A stretch of DNA of 64,000 nt from the NCBI RefSeq assembly GCF_024181385.1, contig NZ_CP051305.1, forward strand, positions 2,790,001-2,854,000. Direction: 5' to 3'. The DNA is from Treponema sp. OMZ 798 (GTDB taxonomy: Bacteria; Spirochaetota; Spirochaetia; Treponematales; Treponemataceae). The first letter of the stretch is position 1; every line of letters starts with the position of its first letter. The notes under the pieces were generated by a model that was not told where the DNA came from, did not search any database, and saw nothing but the letters and a program-made list of their open reading frames with translations. A program made the translations under genes and the position numbers. Positions 34,512 through 44,069 of the stretch are shown here, piece by piece.

Positions 34512-35504
34512 TTAAGATATTCGTCTCTTCCCATAAAACCCGCAAATATCCCTATAAAGCCTCAATATCTCAGCCTCATCTTCTATGAAATAGCGGTGAA
34601 CATTGGGGATTGCCTTAAAAAAAGTTTCCTGCCGCTTGGCGTAGTGCTTGGTATTCCGTTTTATAAGAGCCGAGACTTCTTCCAAGGCCGATTCGGGTTT
34701 TAAGCGGTTGTTTTCATCGAAGAATTCCCTGTAGCCTATGGCTTTGAGCCCTGGGCTTTCTCCCGTATAACCCATTTCGTAAAGCTTTTTTACCTCATCA
34801 TAGAGCCCCTCGGCAAACATTGCATCGACCCTTTTCTCGATTCTTTCGTATAGAAGAGAGCGGGTTCTTTCAATACTTAAGATAAAAAACGCGTATTCTT
34901 TTCTTGGGGTTTCTGGGAGGGCAAAAGAACTTAAAGGCCTTCCTGAGGCGGCAAAAACCTCGTGAGCTCTTACTATTCTGTATTCGTCATGGACATGAAG
35001 CCTTTGGGCCGAGACAGGATCTATTGTTTTTAGCTCATTCAAAAGGACGGCTGCACCCTCTTCCCTTGCGCGTTTTTGAAAGTGATCCCGGATTTTAGGG
35101 TCGGCTGTCGGAGTAACGGGAAGCCCATAGATAAAATTCTTTAAGAAAAAGGCCGTGCCTCCCATCAAGACCGGAAGTTTTCCCCTCGCATATATTTCGG
35201 GACAAAGCTTATCGGCCTCCCTTACAAAGTCGGCCGTCGAAAATTCTTCTGAGGGCTCTTTTACGGCGATTAAATGATGAGGGAGGTCTTCCAATTCTTC
35301 TTTTGAAGGGGAAGCCGAGCCGATATGCAGGTGCCTATACACCTGAACCGAGTCGGCGCTTATAATTTCGGCACAAGATGAAAGAGCCGAAATTTCGCCT
35401 TCTTTTGAGAAATCTTTTGAATGTTTATAAGAAAATATTTCGGAAGCTAAGCTTGTTTTCCCCGAAGCCGTTGCTCCGAAAAAAATCAATACAGGAACAC
35501 GCAA
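34512..35504 (-). CDS. miaA: tRNA dimethylallyltransferase MiaA
   Basis: Adds a dimethylallyl group to A37 of tRNAs reading codons that start with U. The P-loop is [13 protein letters not shown], followed by [43 protein letters not shown] and [16 protein letters not shown]. The 330-residue length is normal. The only start in range is TTG at 35504. It begins 18 bases after the rpoZ-like stop and should be co-transcribed with it. Confidence 0.93.
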   Translation of the reverse strand: MRVPVLIFFGATASGKTSLASEIFSYKHSKDFSKEGEISALSSCAEIISADSVQVYRHLHIGSASPSKEELEDLPHHLIAVKEPSEEFSTADFVREADKLCPEIYARGKLPVLMGGTAFFLKNFIYGLPVTPTADPKIRDHFQKRAREEGAAVLLNELKTIDPVSAQRLHVHDEYRIVRAHEVFAASGRPLSSFALPETPRKEYAFFILSIERTRSLLYERIEKRVDAMFAEGLYDEVKKLYEMGYTGESPGLKAIGYREFFDENNRLKPESALEEVSALIKRNTKHYAKRQETFFKAIPNVHRYFIEDEAEILRLYRDICGFYGKRRIS

Positions 35505-35522
35505 ACTTTTAAAGCTGAAATT

Positions 35523-35729
35523 TTAGTTGAATTCCGGGTGCCGTTCTACCTGATAATTTACCTCGCCGGTAAAAATCTGCTTTGCTCCGGCTGAAACAAC
35601 CTTGTCTCCGCTTTTTTCGACATTGGGATCTTGAATTTTAGCCAGTTGATAGGCCCTTCTTGTCGATGCGCATGTAATCTCGTAAATATTGTCATCAAAC
35701 TCGATGAGTTCTTCTAATGGAAATATCAT
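35523..35729 (-). CDS. rpoZ: RNA polymerase omega subunit-like protein
   Basis: A 68-residue protein with MIFPLEELIEFDDNIYEI then TCASTRRAYQLA, which fits the conserved start of bacterial omega/Rpb6, where the RAxQLA helix packs on the beta-prime subunit. The short acidic N-terminus and small size agree. The assignment is moderate because omega is poorly conserved in spirochaetes. It is the first gene of the rpoZ-miaA pair and has its own leaderless-type promoter just downstream of flhA. Confidence 0.65.
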   Translation of the reverse strand: MIFPLEELIEFDDNIYEITCASTRRAYQLAKIQDPNVEKSGDKVVSAGAKQIFTGEVNYQVERHPEFN

Positions 35730-35735
35730 GGAGCT

Positions 35736-35764
35736 ATTCTAACATCATTTACGAAAAAAGTCAA
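35736..35764 (-). promoter_or_regulatory. leaderless promoter of rpoZ
   Basis: Minus strand: TTGACT (35759-35764), 17-base spacer, TAGAAT (35736-35741), six bases, ATG. The boxes and distances are identical to those of ptsN. The upstream arm overlaps nothing of flhA, whose stop is at 35768. Confidence 0.75.
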
Positions 35765-35767
35765 TCA

Positions 35768-37864
35768 TTATTGAATTTCGGGCGTTATGTTTCCCATACC
35801 GATGACCGAAACATCCTTTGGAATTTCGGGGACGGATAAGACAGGAACCATGGGCATTTCGTATTCGAGGAGTCTCTTTATTAGGAGGCGGCCTTCTTCG
35901 GGAACAAGGATGACTGCGATGCCTACAAATTGGGCATTAAAGTTGTTGTATGCAGTTTGAACTGCCCTAAGCCATGCTTTTTTAGATTCAATGTCGATTG
36001 CAGGCTGAGGCCCGGTCAGGGTGTCAATACGGCTTGCCAAAACGGTTTGGAAAAAGGCTGAATCTACCATAAAAGCCCGCAGGGCCTTGTCTTCTCCCAA
36101 GTATTGCTGAACAATCTGTCTGCCAAGTCTTTGTCTGACTTTTTCGGCGATTATATACATGTCTCCGGTTATGCGTCTATAGTCTGCTATTGTTTCAAGG
36201 ATGGCAGTTGTGTTGCGTATGGAAACGTTTTCTCTAAGTAAGCACTTAAATACGGTTTGTAAGTCACCCAATGTCAGCTTGTCGTTTGATTGAATTTCAT
36301 CAACTACGATTGGGTTTAGTTTTTTTGCGGAATCCAAGATGTTGCTTACCATCTGCCTTGAAAGGATATCGTCTGCATGTGTTTTTATAACCTGAGTTAA
36401 ATGAGTTGCTATTATCGAAGGCGGATCTATTACCGTGTATCCTGCCCTTTCGGCGGCGGCTTGGTTTGCTTCCGAAATCCAGATAGCCGGGAGGCCGAAG
36501 GCCGGATCTAAGGTAGGCTCGCCCGGTATTTCATCTTGAACGTTTCCCGGGTTTACCGCGAGGTATGCGCCCATTCTTATCTTTGATCTTGCTACCTCGG
36601 CCCCCTGTATCGTGATACAATATTCATCGGGGGGAAGATTCATAGCATCCATCATTCTGATAACCGGCATTACAAGGCCTGTTTCGAGGGCTATTTCTTT
36701 TCGTATTCGTTTTACTCTGGGCACAAGATCGGAGCCTCTTTTTTCATCGACCAGAGGAATAAGGCCGTATCCGAACTGTAAGGATAGATCGTCATAGGGG
36801 CTTACAGCCTTGGTATCATCCGTTTCGGTTTTTGCCGCCTTTTCCGATGCAGCTTGAGCCTCTTTGGCTGCCTGTTCTTTTTGAGCCCTTGTTACCCTTG
36901 TTGTCTGCAAGCGCCAGCCTAAAAAGGCAAGGCTTAGTGCTATTAGGATTAAGATTATTGACGGGAAGCCGGGTAAAACGGCCATTACGGTCAAGGTAAC
37001 AGCGGCTATGTAATAAACAGTCGAATTGCGTGCAAATTGATCTGTTATGTCCTTTCCGAAAGAACCTGTCGAAGCTGAGCGGGTTACTACAAGACCTGTT
37101 GCAACCGATATAAAAAGAGAAGGGAGCTGGGCTAAAAGTCCGTCACCTATTGTAAACCTTGTGTACATCTGCAATGCCTTGCCGAAGGCTTCTTGTCTAA
37201 AGATGATACCTACAATTAAACCGGCTACAATATTTAAAACCGTTATAAAGATACCTATTTTTACGTTTCCTGAAACGAATTTACTTGCACCGTCCATAGC
37301 CCCGTAAAAATCGGTAGATCTTTGCAGGTCTTCTTTTTTCTTTCGAGCTTCAGCTTCAGTGATAACGCCGGCATTGTACTCTGCCTCTATAGACATGCTC
37401 CTCGTGTTATTGAAGTCTAAGGCAAAACGGGCTGCAACCTCAGCGATTCTTGTTGCACCCTTTGTGATTACAAAGGCTTGGACTGCAATCAAGATAATAA
37501 AAACTACAAAACCTATGACCAAGCCCTGATTTCCTGAAGAGCCTATAACAAATTTGCTGAAGGCTGCTATCATCTTTCCGTCAAAGGCTTCTCCATATGT
37601 CAAAATCAATCTTGTAGATGAAACGTTGAGAGCAAGCCCGAATATTGTGGAGACTAAGAGCAATGAAGGAAAAACCGTAAATTCGGTAGGCTTATCTACA
37701 AACAAGACTATGAGCAGTATTATCAAGCTGAATATAAGATTCAGTGCCATAAAAAAGTCCAAAAGAGCTGTAGGCAGAGGAATAATAATTACAAATATTA
37801 CCATGATAGCTCCTATGGCTACCAAGGAATTTGGTACTTCCTTAAAAAATCTGTTTTCGGCCAT
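35768..37864 (-). CDS. flhA: flagellar biosynthesis protein FlhA
   Basis: Membrane core of the flagellar type III export gate. The N-terminal third has about eight membrane helices, with the conserved loop DFNNTRSMSIEAEYNAGVITEAEARKKKEDLQRSTDFYGAMDGASKFV. The C-terminal cytoplasmic ring-forming domain includes RIRKEIALETGLVMP and GLPAIWI. The 698-residue length is normal. GGAGG near the end of flhB supports the ATG at 37864. It is the last gene of the fliQ-fliR-flhB-flhA block. Confidence 0.96.
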   Translation of the reverse strand: MAENRFFKEVPNSLVAIGAIMVIFVIIIPLPTALLDFFMALNLIFSLIILLIVLFVDKPTEFTVFPSLLLVSTIFGLALNVSSTRLILTYGEAFDGKMIAAFSKFVIGSSGNQGLVIGFVVFIILIAVQAFVITKGATRIAEVAARFALDFNNTRSMSIEAEYNAGVITEAEARKKKEDLQRSTDFYGAMDGASKFVSGNVKIGIFITVLNIVAGLIVGIIFRQEAFGKALQMYTRFTIGDGLLAQLPSLFISVATGLVVTRSASTGSFGKDITDQFARNSTVYYIAAVTLTVMAVLPGFPSIILILIALSLAFLGWRLQTTRVTRAQKEQAAKEAQAASEKAAKTETDDTKAVSPYDDLSLQFGYGLIPLVDEKRGSDLVPRVKRIRKEIALETGLVMPVIRMMDAMNLPPDEYCITIQGAEVARSKIRMGAYLAVNPGNVQDEIPGEPTLDPAFGLPAIWISEANQAAAERAGYTVIDPPSIIATHLTQVIKTHADDILSRQMVSNILDSAKKLNPIVVDEIQSNDKLTLGDLQTVFKCLLRENVSIRNTTAILETIADYRRITGDMYIIAEKVRQRLGRQIVQQYLGEDKALRAFMVDSAFFQTVLASRIDTLTGPQPAIDIESKKAWLRAVQTAYNNFNAQFVGIAVILVPEEGRLLIKRLLEYEMPMVPVLSVPEIPKDVSVIGMGNITPEIQ

Positions 37865-37872
37865 TTATCGTT

Positions 37873-39045
37873 TTACCTCCATCTTTTCCTTAACATTTCT
37901 TTTTCTTTCATAGAGTAAATTTTTAAGAAAATAATTGAAAGCGATTGATAGTACTCGCTTGGAATTATCTGTCCTAAATCGACGTTTGCATAAAGGGCTC
38001 GCGCCAAGGGAACATTTTCGATTGTGGGAATATTGTTTTCTTTGGCAATCCTTTTTATATTTTGAGCTGTTGCATCAACTCCCTTCGATATAACCATGGG
38101 AGCAGGCATAAGCCCTTGTTTCCATTGAAGAGCGACAGCATAGTGGGTCGGGTTTGTAATAACGACATCTGCATCCGGAACATTTTTTATACCGGTTTTT
38201 TGCAAGATTGCCTGCATCTGCCTGTTTATCTGGGCCTTTACCATCGGGTCTCCTTCCAATTCCTTGTACTCATCGGTTACTTCCGTTTTTGACATTTTAA
38301 GGGATTCGGAAAACTGCCGTTTTTGAAAAAAGTAATCCGGAATACTTAAAAGAACCAGAGCGATAGAGGCGTAGACCAATATTTGAGCTGCCGTTTTTGC
38401 TATAAAGATTATCGAATTGGTAAAATCGGATTGAAGCAGGGCTATCATCTTTGTAATATTGTTTTTTATAACAAGATAGCCTATAAAGCCTATGATGACA
38501 ACCTTAAAAAGCGATTTTGCCAGATTAAAAAGTCCTTCTGCAGAAAACAGTGCCCTTTTAAAGAACCTTGCAAAGTTGGGTGTGATTCTTTTAAAATCGG
38601 GCGTAATCGGTTTTGTCGAAAATAAAAAGCCCCTGTTTTGAATAATGTTTCCCAAAACCCCTGAAATTAAGGCCACTGCCGTTATCGGGAAAACCGTTCT
38701 AAAAAAATACGAAACAAAGATCCCGAACCATGCTCCGTTTAAAACGTCCTCTGTTGTACAGCGTTCAAAAAAGAAAGAGATGACCTGCATTAAGGATTTA
38801 AATATGTAGGGGCCCATTATTATAAGAGTAATTACGGGAAGCAGCACCACCATCGCAGCATTTAGATCCTGACTTTTTGCAACCCTTCCTTCTTCCCTGG
38901 CTTTGCGTATCTTATATTCGGTCGGGTCTTCAGTTCTGCCTTCATCTTCGGCAGCAAACCACTGCAAGCCTATTGTCTTATTGAGGAGGAGTTCTTCTTG
39001 CGAAAAATATCTTTGGTAAAGGATGGATGATTTTCCGGATATCAT
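37873..39045 (-). CDS. flhB: flagellar biosynthesis protein FlhB
   Basis: Export-switch protein of the flagellar secretion system. It has four membrane helices and a cytoplasmic domain with the autocleavage motif NPTH in DVVITNPTHYAVALQW. The C-terminal part reads KENNIPTIENVPLARALY. The start ATG overlaps the fliR stop (ATGA), so the two are coupled. An N-terminal extension of about 30 residues before the usual DEGRTEDPTEYKIRKAREEG core is present. Confidence 0.96.
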   Translation of the reverse strand: MISGKSSILYQRYFSQEELLLNKTIGLQWFAAEDEGRTEDPTEYKIRKAREEGRVAKSQDLNAAMVVLLPVITLIIMGPYIFKSLMQVISFFFERCTTEDVLNGAWFGIFVSYFFRTVFPITAVALISGVLGNIIQNRGFLFSTKPITPDFKRITPNFARFFKRALFSAEGLFNLAKSLFKVVIIGFIGYLVIKNNITKMIALLQSDFTNSIIFIAKTAAQILVYASIALVLLSIPDYFFQKRQFSESLKMSKTEVTDEYKELEGDPMVKAQINRQMQAILQKTGIKNVPDADVVITNPTHYAVALQWKQGLMPAPMVISKGVDATAQNIKRIAKENNIPTIENVPLARALYANVDLGQIIPSEYYQSLSIIFLKIYSMKEKEMLRKRWR

Positions 39046-39836
39046 TTAGTACCTCTCAAACTGTCTAAAAGCCGCCAAAAATCCGAAAAGCCTTTTTCCA
39101 ACATAATTTCAAAGGTGTTTATAAAAAAAGGCAGAGCAATGGTCAAAATAAAAAATGCGGTTAAAATAGTAATTGGGAAGCCTTCAGATAAAAGGTTCAT
39201 TTGAGGGGCTGCCTTTGTTAAAAGTCCCATTGTTATGTGAATTAAAATCAGGGTTCCCATAACAGGCAAGGCAATTATCATCGCATTAAAAAAAAGATTT
39301 CCAACTGCCCCTAAAAGATAGGTTGAAAGCACATCCTGTCTTTCTAAAAACATAAAGCAGTTGACATGTTCGATGCTCTTCATTATTCCGCCTAAAAAAA
39401 GGCGCTGGAAACCGTTTATGCGTAAAAAAATAAGGACTGCAATAAAGTTAAAATATTGACCTATCAAGGGGTTTTCAACTTGTGCAAGAGCATCAAAAAC
39501 TCCTGAAGCTCCGAAACCCATCTGAAACGAAAAAAACTGCCCTGCAGTGCTGAATGTAGAAAACAAGATGCTTATAAAAAAGCCTGTTAACACGCCGATG
39601 AGCCCTTCTCCTAAAAGTAAAAGAAGATACTCAAGACTGAAGGCATTTAGATTTCCGAAGTTGGGATAGGCATAGGGGGTTACCATAAATGCAGTTAAAC
39701 CCGCAAGAGCAACTTTTGCGATTCGTGAAACATTGCGCATCGACATTAGGGGAGATGTCATCAGCATGGCAAAAATTCGGACTGCTGCGAGTAAAAAAAT
39801 AGGTTCTTTATTTAGGATAAAATCAAAGGGCTGCAT
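39042..39836 (-). CDS. fliR: flagellar biosynthesis protein FliR
   Basis: Component of the FliPQR export gate. A 264-residue protein with about six membrane helices, including VRIFAMLMTSPLMSMRNVSRIAKVALAG and GLIGVLTGFFISILFS. The middle QMGFGASGVFDALAQVENPLIGQYF is characteristic. It overlaps flhB by four bases and follows fliQ by 19 bases. Confidence 0.95.
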   Translation of the reverse strand: MQPFDFILNKEPIFLLAAVRIFAMLMTSPLMSMRNVSRIAKVALAGLTAFMVTPYAYPNFGNLNAFSLEYLLLLLGEGLIGVLTGFFISILFSTFSTAGQFFSFQMGFGASGVFDALAQVENPLIGQYFNFIAVLIFLRINGFQRLFLGGIMKSIEHVNCFMFLERQDVLSTYLLGAVGNLFFNAMIIALPVMGTLILIHITMGLLTKAAPQMNLLSEGFPITILTAFFILTIALPFFINTFEIMLEKGFSDFWRLLDSLRGTK

Positions 39837-39855
39837 TTATTTTATGGAATGACCC

Positions 39856-40125
39856 TTATCTTACCAGTTGAGGAATTAAATTCATTAAAGAAACAAAATA
39901 TTCCCTTAACACCGTAATCATCCAAGTTGCCAAAAGGGCAATCATTCCTAAAATAGTTAAAATTTTAGGAACAAAGGTCAGCGTCTGTTCCTGTATAGAA
40001 GTAGTCGCCTGAAAGATTGCAACAATTAAGCCTACTAAAAGAGCTGCAACTAAGATGGGTGCGGAAAGCATCAGTATGATACCTACGCCTTCACGCATTA
40101 AAGTAACTATAGTACCTGTAGTCAT
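39856..40125 (-). CDS. fliQ: flagellar biosynthesis protein FliQ
   Basis: Small two-helix subunit of the FliPQR gate, 89 residues, with LSAPILVAALLVGLIVAIFQATTSIQEQTLTFVPKIL, the family signature. GGAGGGG four bases upstream fixes the ATG at 40125 over a longer frame at 40137. It is the first gene of this transcript; fliP, which usually precedes it, is not in the window. Confidence 0.95.
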   Translation of the reverse strand: MTTGTIVTLMREGVGIILMLSAPILVAALLVGLIVAIFQATTSIQEQTLTFVPKILTILGMIALLATWMITVLREYFVSLMNLIPQLVR

Positions 40126-40158
40126 AGTCCCCTCCATAATGACCTAGGGTTTTCTGTC

Positions 40159-40187
40159 ATTATAAACAAAAATGCTATATTTTTCAA
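40159..40187 (-). promoter_or_regulatory. sigma-70-like promoter of the fliQ operon
   Basis: Minus strand: TTGAAA (40182-40187), 17-base spacer, TATAAT (40159-40164). The leader of about 27 bases contains GGAGGGG. There is no sigma-28 or sigma-54 pattern. Confidence 0.65.
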
Positions 40188-40219
40188 GGCAGGAATTAAA
40201 ATTCAAGTTTAAAAAAAAT

Positions 40220-41407
40220 ATGCCGAAAATTTATTCTGTAGAGGAATTTGAAAAGATGGCAGATTTTGTATTTAAACTTTCATCAAAGGTTATTTTAGGT
40301 AACTATTCTCTTGCCCGCATCGGTGAAGAAGTCATAAAATTCGGTAATAATTTTATGTTTGTAGTAGATCCGTTTTTTGAAGATATGGGCTTGCTCGATA
40401 AGATTCGAAAATCTCTTGAAGAAAAGCATATATCCCTTTTTATTTTTAACGGTTTTGAGCAGACAGCCGATTCTGAGGTTATAGAAAGGGCACTTTCATT
40501 AGCCAGAGGGGCTCATATAAGGGGAGTAATTGCCTGCGGAGATATGACTGCCTGTGCCATAGGGCGGGCTATAGCGGCTCTTTATAATGAAGATAAACCC
40601 GTATACAGATATATTGAAGGAGAGCCTATCACGGCAGAAGCCTTACCTCTTGTTCAAATTCCTACAAGCTGCAGTGACCCCTTTTTGTTCGGAAATTCAA
40701 GCTTCATCGTCGATTCACGAAATAGAACCATAAATTTATTAAAGATAAAAGAAGACCTATGCGACCTTGTAATTTTCGATTCAAATACCTATGCAGGGCT
40801 TGCTCCAAACGCAATGACTTCAATGATTTTTGCAGGCCTGTGTTCTACCTTTGAGGCCTATGTTTCGACACGGGGAAGCTTTTTTTCGGAGACAATTTTG
40901 GGTAAGGCTGTCGAGATATTTTTAATTTCCCTTGACCCTCAGCATGAAAAATTGGTAGGCATGCCCAGAGAGGAACTTGTGGCGCAAGCTGCCTGCCTTT
41001 CGGCTATAGGAATTGCGGCTTCCGCCCCGGGACTTGGAACAGCTATAGCTCTTGCTGCCGGAGGACGATACAGAATAGCAAGCCCGCTTATTTCGAGTAT
41101 ATTGTTCCCCCATGTTGTTAATGATGCCATTTCTTCAAGTCTTTCAAAGACTGTTGCCGTTGCGAGAATGTTAGGCGAAACCATGCTTGAAGGCGGAGAT
41201 GCAGCCGAGGTTGCAAAACGAGGTATTGAAGAAATTAGAAGAAGACTTGCCGAGGCCAATTTACCTATACGTTTAAAAGACATAGATTTAACTATAGAAT
41301 CCCTTGTGCCTGTTGCAGAGGATGCCGCCCGTTTGAGTTTTATGAACTACAGTCCAAGGCCTCTTGCAAATCACGATATTTTTGAAATTATAAAACAAGC
41401 CTTCTAA
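40220..41407 (+). CDS. iron-ADH family homologue lacking the metal ligands
   Basis: A 395-residue protein with the overall fold markers of group III iron-containing alcohol dehydrogenases: VIACGDMTACAIGRAIAAL, PLVQIPTSCSDPF, FEAYVSTRGSFFSETI and SSILFPHVVND. Aligned with E. coli FucO by eye, the four metal ligands Asp196, His200, His263 and His277 correspond to Ala205, Ser209, Thr274 and Ser288. The NAD-binding GGGS motif is also changed to CGDM. It is therefore unlikely to be a metal-dependent dehydrogenase and may have a binding or different catalytic role. ATG 40220 is the natural start; no ribosome site is close. It is followed after one base by a TrmH-type methyltransferase. Confidence 0.75.
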   Translation: MPKIYSVEEFEKMADFVFKLSSKVILGNYSLARIGEEVIKFGNNFMFVVDPFFEDMGLLDKIRKSLEEKHISLFIFNGFEQTADSEVIERALSLARGAHIRGVIACGDMTACAIGRAIAALYNEDKPVYRYIEGEPITAEALPLVQIPTSCSDPFLFGNSSFIVDSRNRTINLLKIKEDLCDLVIFDSNTYAGLAPNAMTSMIFAGLCSTFEAYVSTRGSFFSETILGKAVEIFLISLDPQHEKLVGMPREELVAQAACLSAIGIAASAPGLGTAIALAAGGRYRIASPLISSILFPHVVNDAISSSLSKTVAVARMLGETMLEGGDAAEVAKRGIEEIRRRLAEANLPIRLKDIDLTIESLVPVAEDAARLSFMNYSPRPLANHDIFEIIKQAF

Positions 41408-41408
41408 G

Positions 41409-42206
41409 ATGCCCGAGATTTTTAAGCTTTATAACTTACCGCAAAAACAAAGATGCCGTAAAATATTGCGTATCTTGGAATCGGCTGAAGCTGCCCTTGT
41501 GCAAAACAAGGCTGACGAATTTCTTGATGCTTTTTATCTGCGTTCTCTTTTAAAAATCATTTTAGAAGATTTAGAACCTTCCTCTGCAATAAAAATTCAA
41601 AACTGGATTGAAAATCCGCAAGAAAACGATAAAAGAAAAATTATCAATTTTGTACGGTATGAACTTTACAAAAAACTTGATACGGCTCCTGCGGAGTGGG
41701 ATTTGATTTTGCCTAATTCCGGTGCCGATGAAATTGCAAATTTCAGGCGGACTTTTTTTGAAGGAGTCTATGTCTATGCCGAAGACATACGCACCCCTTT
41801 TAACATAGGCTCGATTTTTAGAACAGCCGAATCCTTCGGGGTCGAAAAAGTTTTTTTATCTCACGACTGCGTTTCTCCTGACAACCCCAAGGCTAAAAGA
41901 ACGGCAATGGGCTGCACCGAATATCTTCCATGGGAAAGAGTCGGGCTTGAAAGCCTTCCTGACCTTCCTCTGATTGTGCTTGAAACGGGCGGAACGGATA
42001 TTTCGAAGTTTGACTTCCCCAAAAAGGGAATTGTTGTGATAGGCTCGGAAGAATTGGGGGTCAGCCCCGAAGCTATAAAAAAAGCCGAAGGACGGGTTAT
42101 CACAATTCCCATGTACGGAATAAAGGCCTCGATAAATGTGAGCGTTGCCTTCGGTATCTGTATGCAAAAATGGTGTGAAGCTCTTACGGCAGACAGGCGT
42201 TTTTAA
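41409..42206 (+). CDS. TrmH-family (SPOUT) RNA methyltransferase
   Basis: RNA 2'-O-methyltransferase with a C-terminal SPOUT knot. Motif 1 is DIRTPFNIGSIFRTAESFGV, motif 2 is VVIGSEELGVSPEA and motif 3 is IPMYGIKASINVSVAFGI. An N-terminal helical domain of about 110 residues is not the usual L30e-like substrate domain. The target nucleotide cannot be predicted. It begins one base after the stop of the preceding gene and must be co-transcribed. Confidence 0.9.
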   Translation: MPEIFKLYNLPQKQRCRKILRILESAEAALVQNKADEFLDAFYLRSLLKIILEDLEPSSAIKIQNWIENPQENDKRKIINFVRYELYKKLDTAPAEWDLILPNSGADEIANFRRTFFEGVYVYAEDIRTPFNIGSIFRTAESFGVEKVFLSHDCVSPDNPKAKRTAMGCTEYLPWERVGLESLPDLPLIVLETGGTDISKFDFPKKGIVVIGSEELGVSPEAIKKAEGRVITIPMYGIKASINVSVAFGICMQKWCEALTADRRF

Positions 42207-42336
42207 TTGGTAATTGGTAGTGGGTAATGAGAGAAACTTGTCAAGTTTCATGATTGCCCTAGCTCAAATTTCCCCCACAGCTTATACTGGATTTTTCAAA
42301 CAAAAAGGTGTATAATTAAAATGTGAGGGAAAGGCT

Positions 42337-43215
42337 ATGAGTATTTCAAACAGAAAATATAAAGATTCAGTCTTCGTCGATTTATTCAGTGAAGACGAAA
42401 AAGCAAAAGAAAACTTTTTATCTCTTTACAATGCCTTGCATAATACCGAACTCAAAGATACGGAACAGCTGAAAAATGTCAGGCTTGATCAAGTTTTATA
42501 TATGTCATTTTATAATGATGTCTCCTACCTTGTAGATAACAAAATCATAGTTTTAGCAGAGCATCAATCGACAATCAACCCAAATATGCCTTTACGTTGT
42601 CTTGAATACATAAGCCGCCTTTATGAAACTCTTTTCGAGTCAAAAGAAAAATACAGCCGTAAACTCCTAAAAATTCCAAGACCTGAATTTTATGTCTTTT
42701 ACAATGGAGAGGAACACTATCCTTCCGATAAAACATTAAAACTATCAGATGCTTTTATAGAAAAAGCAACAGAAACTAATCTTGAGCTGACCGTTAAGAT
42801 AATAAACATAAATAAGCAAAACAGTCATCCGATACTTGAAAACTGCAAGACGATGTATGAATACACAGTATTTGTAGAAACAGTGCGGAGATGGAAAAAG
42901 GCAGACCCTAAAAACGGCTTTGAAAAAGCGATTGAAGAATGTATACAAAACAATATTTTGAGAGACTATCTAAAGCGTAAGACTAAGGAGGTGTTGAATA
43001 TGTTACTAGCCGAATATGATTATGAAACAGATATAGCTGTACAACGAGCAGAAGAGAGAGAAATAGCCTTTGCTGAAGGAATATCTCAGGGTATATCTCA
43101 AGGAGTTTACCAAAACAAGCTTGAAACGGCAAAAATGATGAAGGGTATGAATTATCCCATTGATGATATTTGCACAATATCGGGTCTAAGCCAAGAAGAA
43201 ATAGAAAACCTTTAA
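42337..43215 (+). CDS. Rpn family recombination-promoting nuclease / PD-(D/E)XK putative transposase
   Basis: A 292-residue member of the Rpn/PDDEXK_2 family, abundant in treponemes. The N-terminal nuclease core reads KYKDSVFVDLFSED, DQVLYMSFYNDVSYLVDNKIIVLAEHQSTINPNMPLRCLEYISRLYE. The C-terminus has the short repeated segment GISQGISQGVYQ and ends in a small helical domain. Relatives cut DNA and stimulate RecA-independent recombination; they are not true transposases. GAGGGAAAGG precedes the ATG. There are no flanking inverted repeats that would mark it as an insertion sequence. Confidence 0.88.
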   Translation: MSISNRKYKDSVFVDLFSEDEKAKENFLSLYNALHNTELKDTEQLKNVRLDQVLYMSFYNDVSYLVDNKIIVLAEHQSTINPNMPLRCLEYISRLYETLFESKEKYSRKLLKIPRPEFYVFYNGEEHYPSDKTLKLSDAFIEKATETNLELTVKIININKQNSHPILENCKTMYEYTVFVETVRRWKKADPKNGFEKAIEECIQNNILRDYLKRKTKEVLNMLLAEYDYETDIAVQRAEEREIAFAEGISQGISQGVYQNKLETAKMMKGMNYPIDDICTISGLSQEEIENL

Positions 43216-43216
43216 A

Positions 43217-44059
43217 TTAATTATCAAGATACGATGAGCCGAGTTTTTTCTTTAGGCGGTAAATAAGCAAAAAGAGGAGTAAGATTGCTGTAGGAAAGAT
43301 GATGAGGATGGGCGGCCAAGGGTCTGCAAAGATGGTTTTGCAAAGCCAATAAATGTGGAAAAATAGGGCGAGGATAAAAAACTTGAGGCTTATTATACCT
43401 ATCATTATATTGACCTTAGAAACCGAAAAAGAGCCTCCGGCAGTAGAAAAAAGGCTTTTGTCTATGGGGTCGCCGTGGCAATTTTTAAGACGCCCAAAAA
43501 CATATTCGCTGTATCGTCCGGTGGTTTTGTTGCAAAAGATTTTATCGAGTTCGGATACGCCTTTGGCTTCATCTTTACTCTTCCAGAATCGGGGGTTACT
43601 GCTCATTTTTGCCAAGTTGCTTTCGTATATTTCGTACCAAGCCTTTGAGCCCTTGCCCATAATAATCCAAAGCACCGAAAAGATTATACCTAAAAGGGAA
43701 ATGAGGATCGGAACCGCACCGAATGTAAAAAGTAGCGAAAAAGACTTATCTTTTTTAATTGAAGTTTTAGTTTCGGGGTTGTTGTTCGGGTTTATGATTA
43801 GTGTATACTCCGTTGAACCTTCTGCCTCTTTTTTGTCCGCATTAAGTGTTACAGTAATTTGATTTGGGCTTAAATGCGGAATAAAGATGTCTTTTACATA
43901 AAAAGCATAGACGCTTGCAATGCCGAGTAAAAAAGCACCAAGGAAAACAGACCTTTGCCAAAGGTGTTCAAGCTCAAAATCCCTCCCGTGCCAAAGATAA
44001 TCGTAAATGTCCTTTGCTGTGGGTCTGTCTTTTTGTTCGTCCTTTGATGTATCGGTCAT
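43217..44059 (-). CDS. four-helix membrane protein, unknown
   Basis: A 280-residue protein with hydrophobic helices at about 37-57, 105-133, 215-237 and 245-266. The sequence ELEHLWQRSVFLGAFLLGIA and LGIIFSVLWIIMGKGSKAWYEIYE reminds me of a widespread family of small bacterial membrane proteins of RipA type, but I cannot confirm this. AAGGAGAC precedes the ATG. It lies 10 bases after the gene at 44070 and forms a pair with it. Confidence 0.7.
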   Translation of the reverse strand: MTDTSKDEQKDRPTAKDIYDYLWHGRDFELEHLWQRSVFLGAFLLGIASVYAFYVKDIFIPHLSPNQITVTLNADKKEAEGSTEYTLIINPNNNPETKTSIKKDKSFSLLFTFGAVPILISLLGIIFSVLWIIMGKGSKAWYEIYESNLAKMSSNPRFWKSKDEAKGVSELDKIFCNKTTGRYSEYVFGRLKNCHGDPIDKSLFSTAGGSFSVSKVNIMIGIISLKFFILALFFHIYWLCKTIFADPWPPILIIFPTAILLLFLLIYRLKKKLGSSYLDN

Positions 44060-44069
44060 AAAAGTCTCC

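Noticed and set aside
42337..43215. Insertion sequence around the Rpn gene
   Set aside because: No terminal inverted repeats or target duplications are visible; Rpn proteins are often mislabelled transposases.
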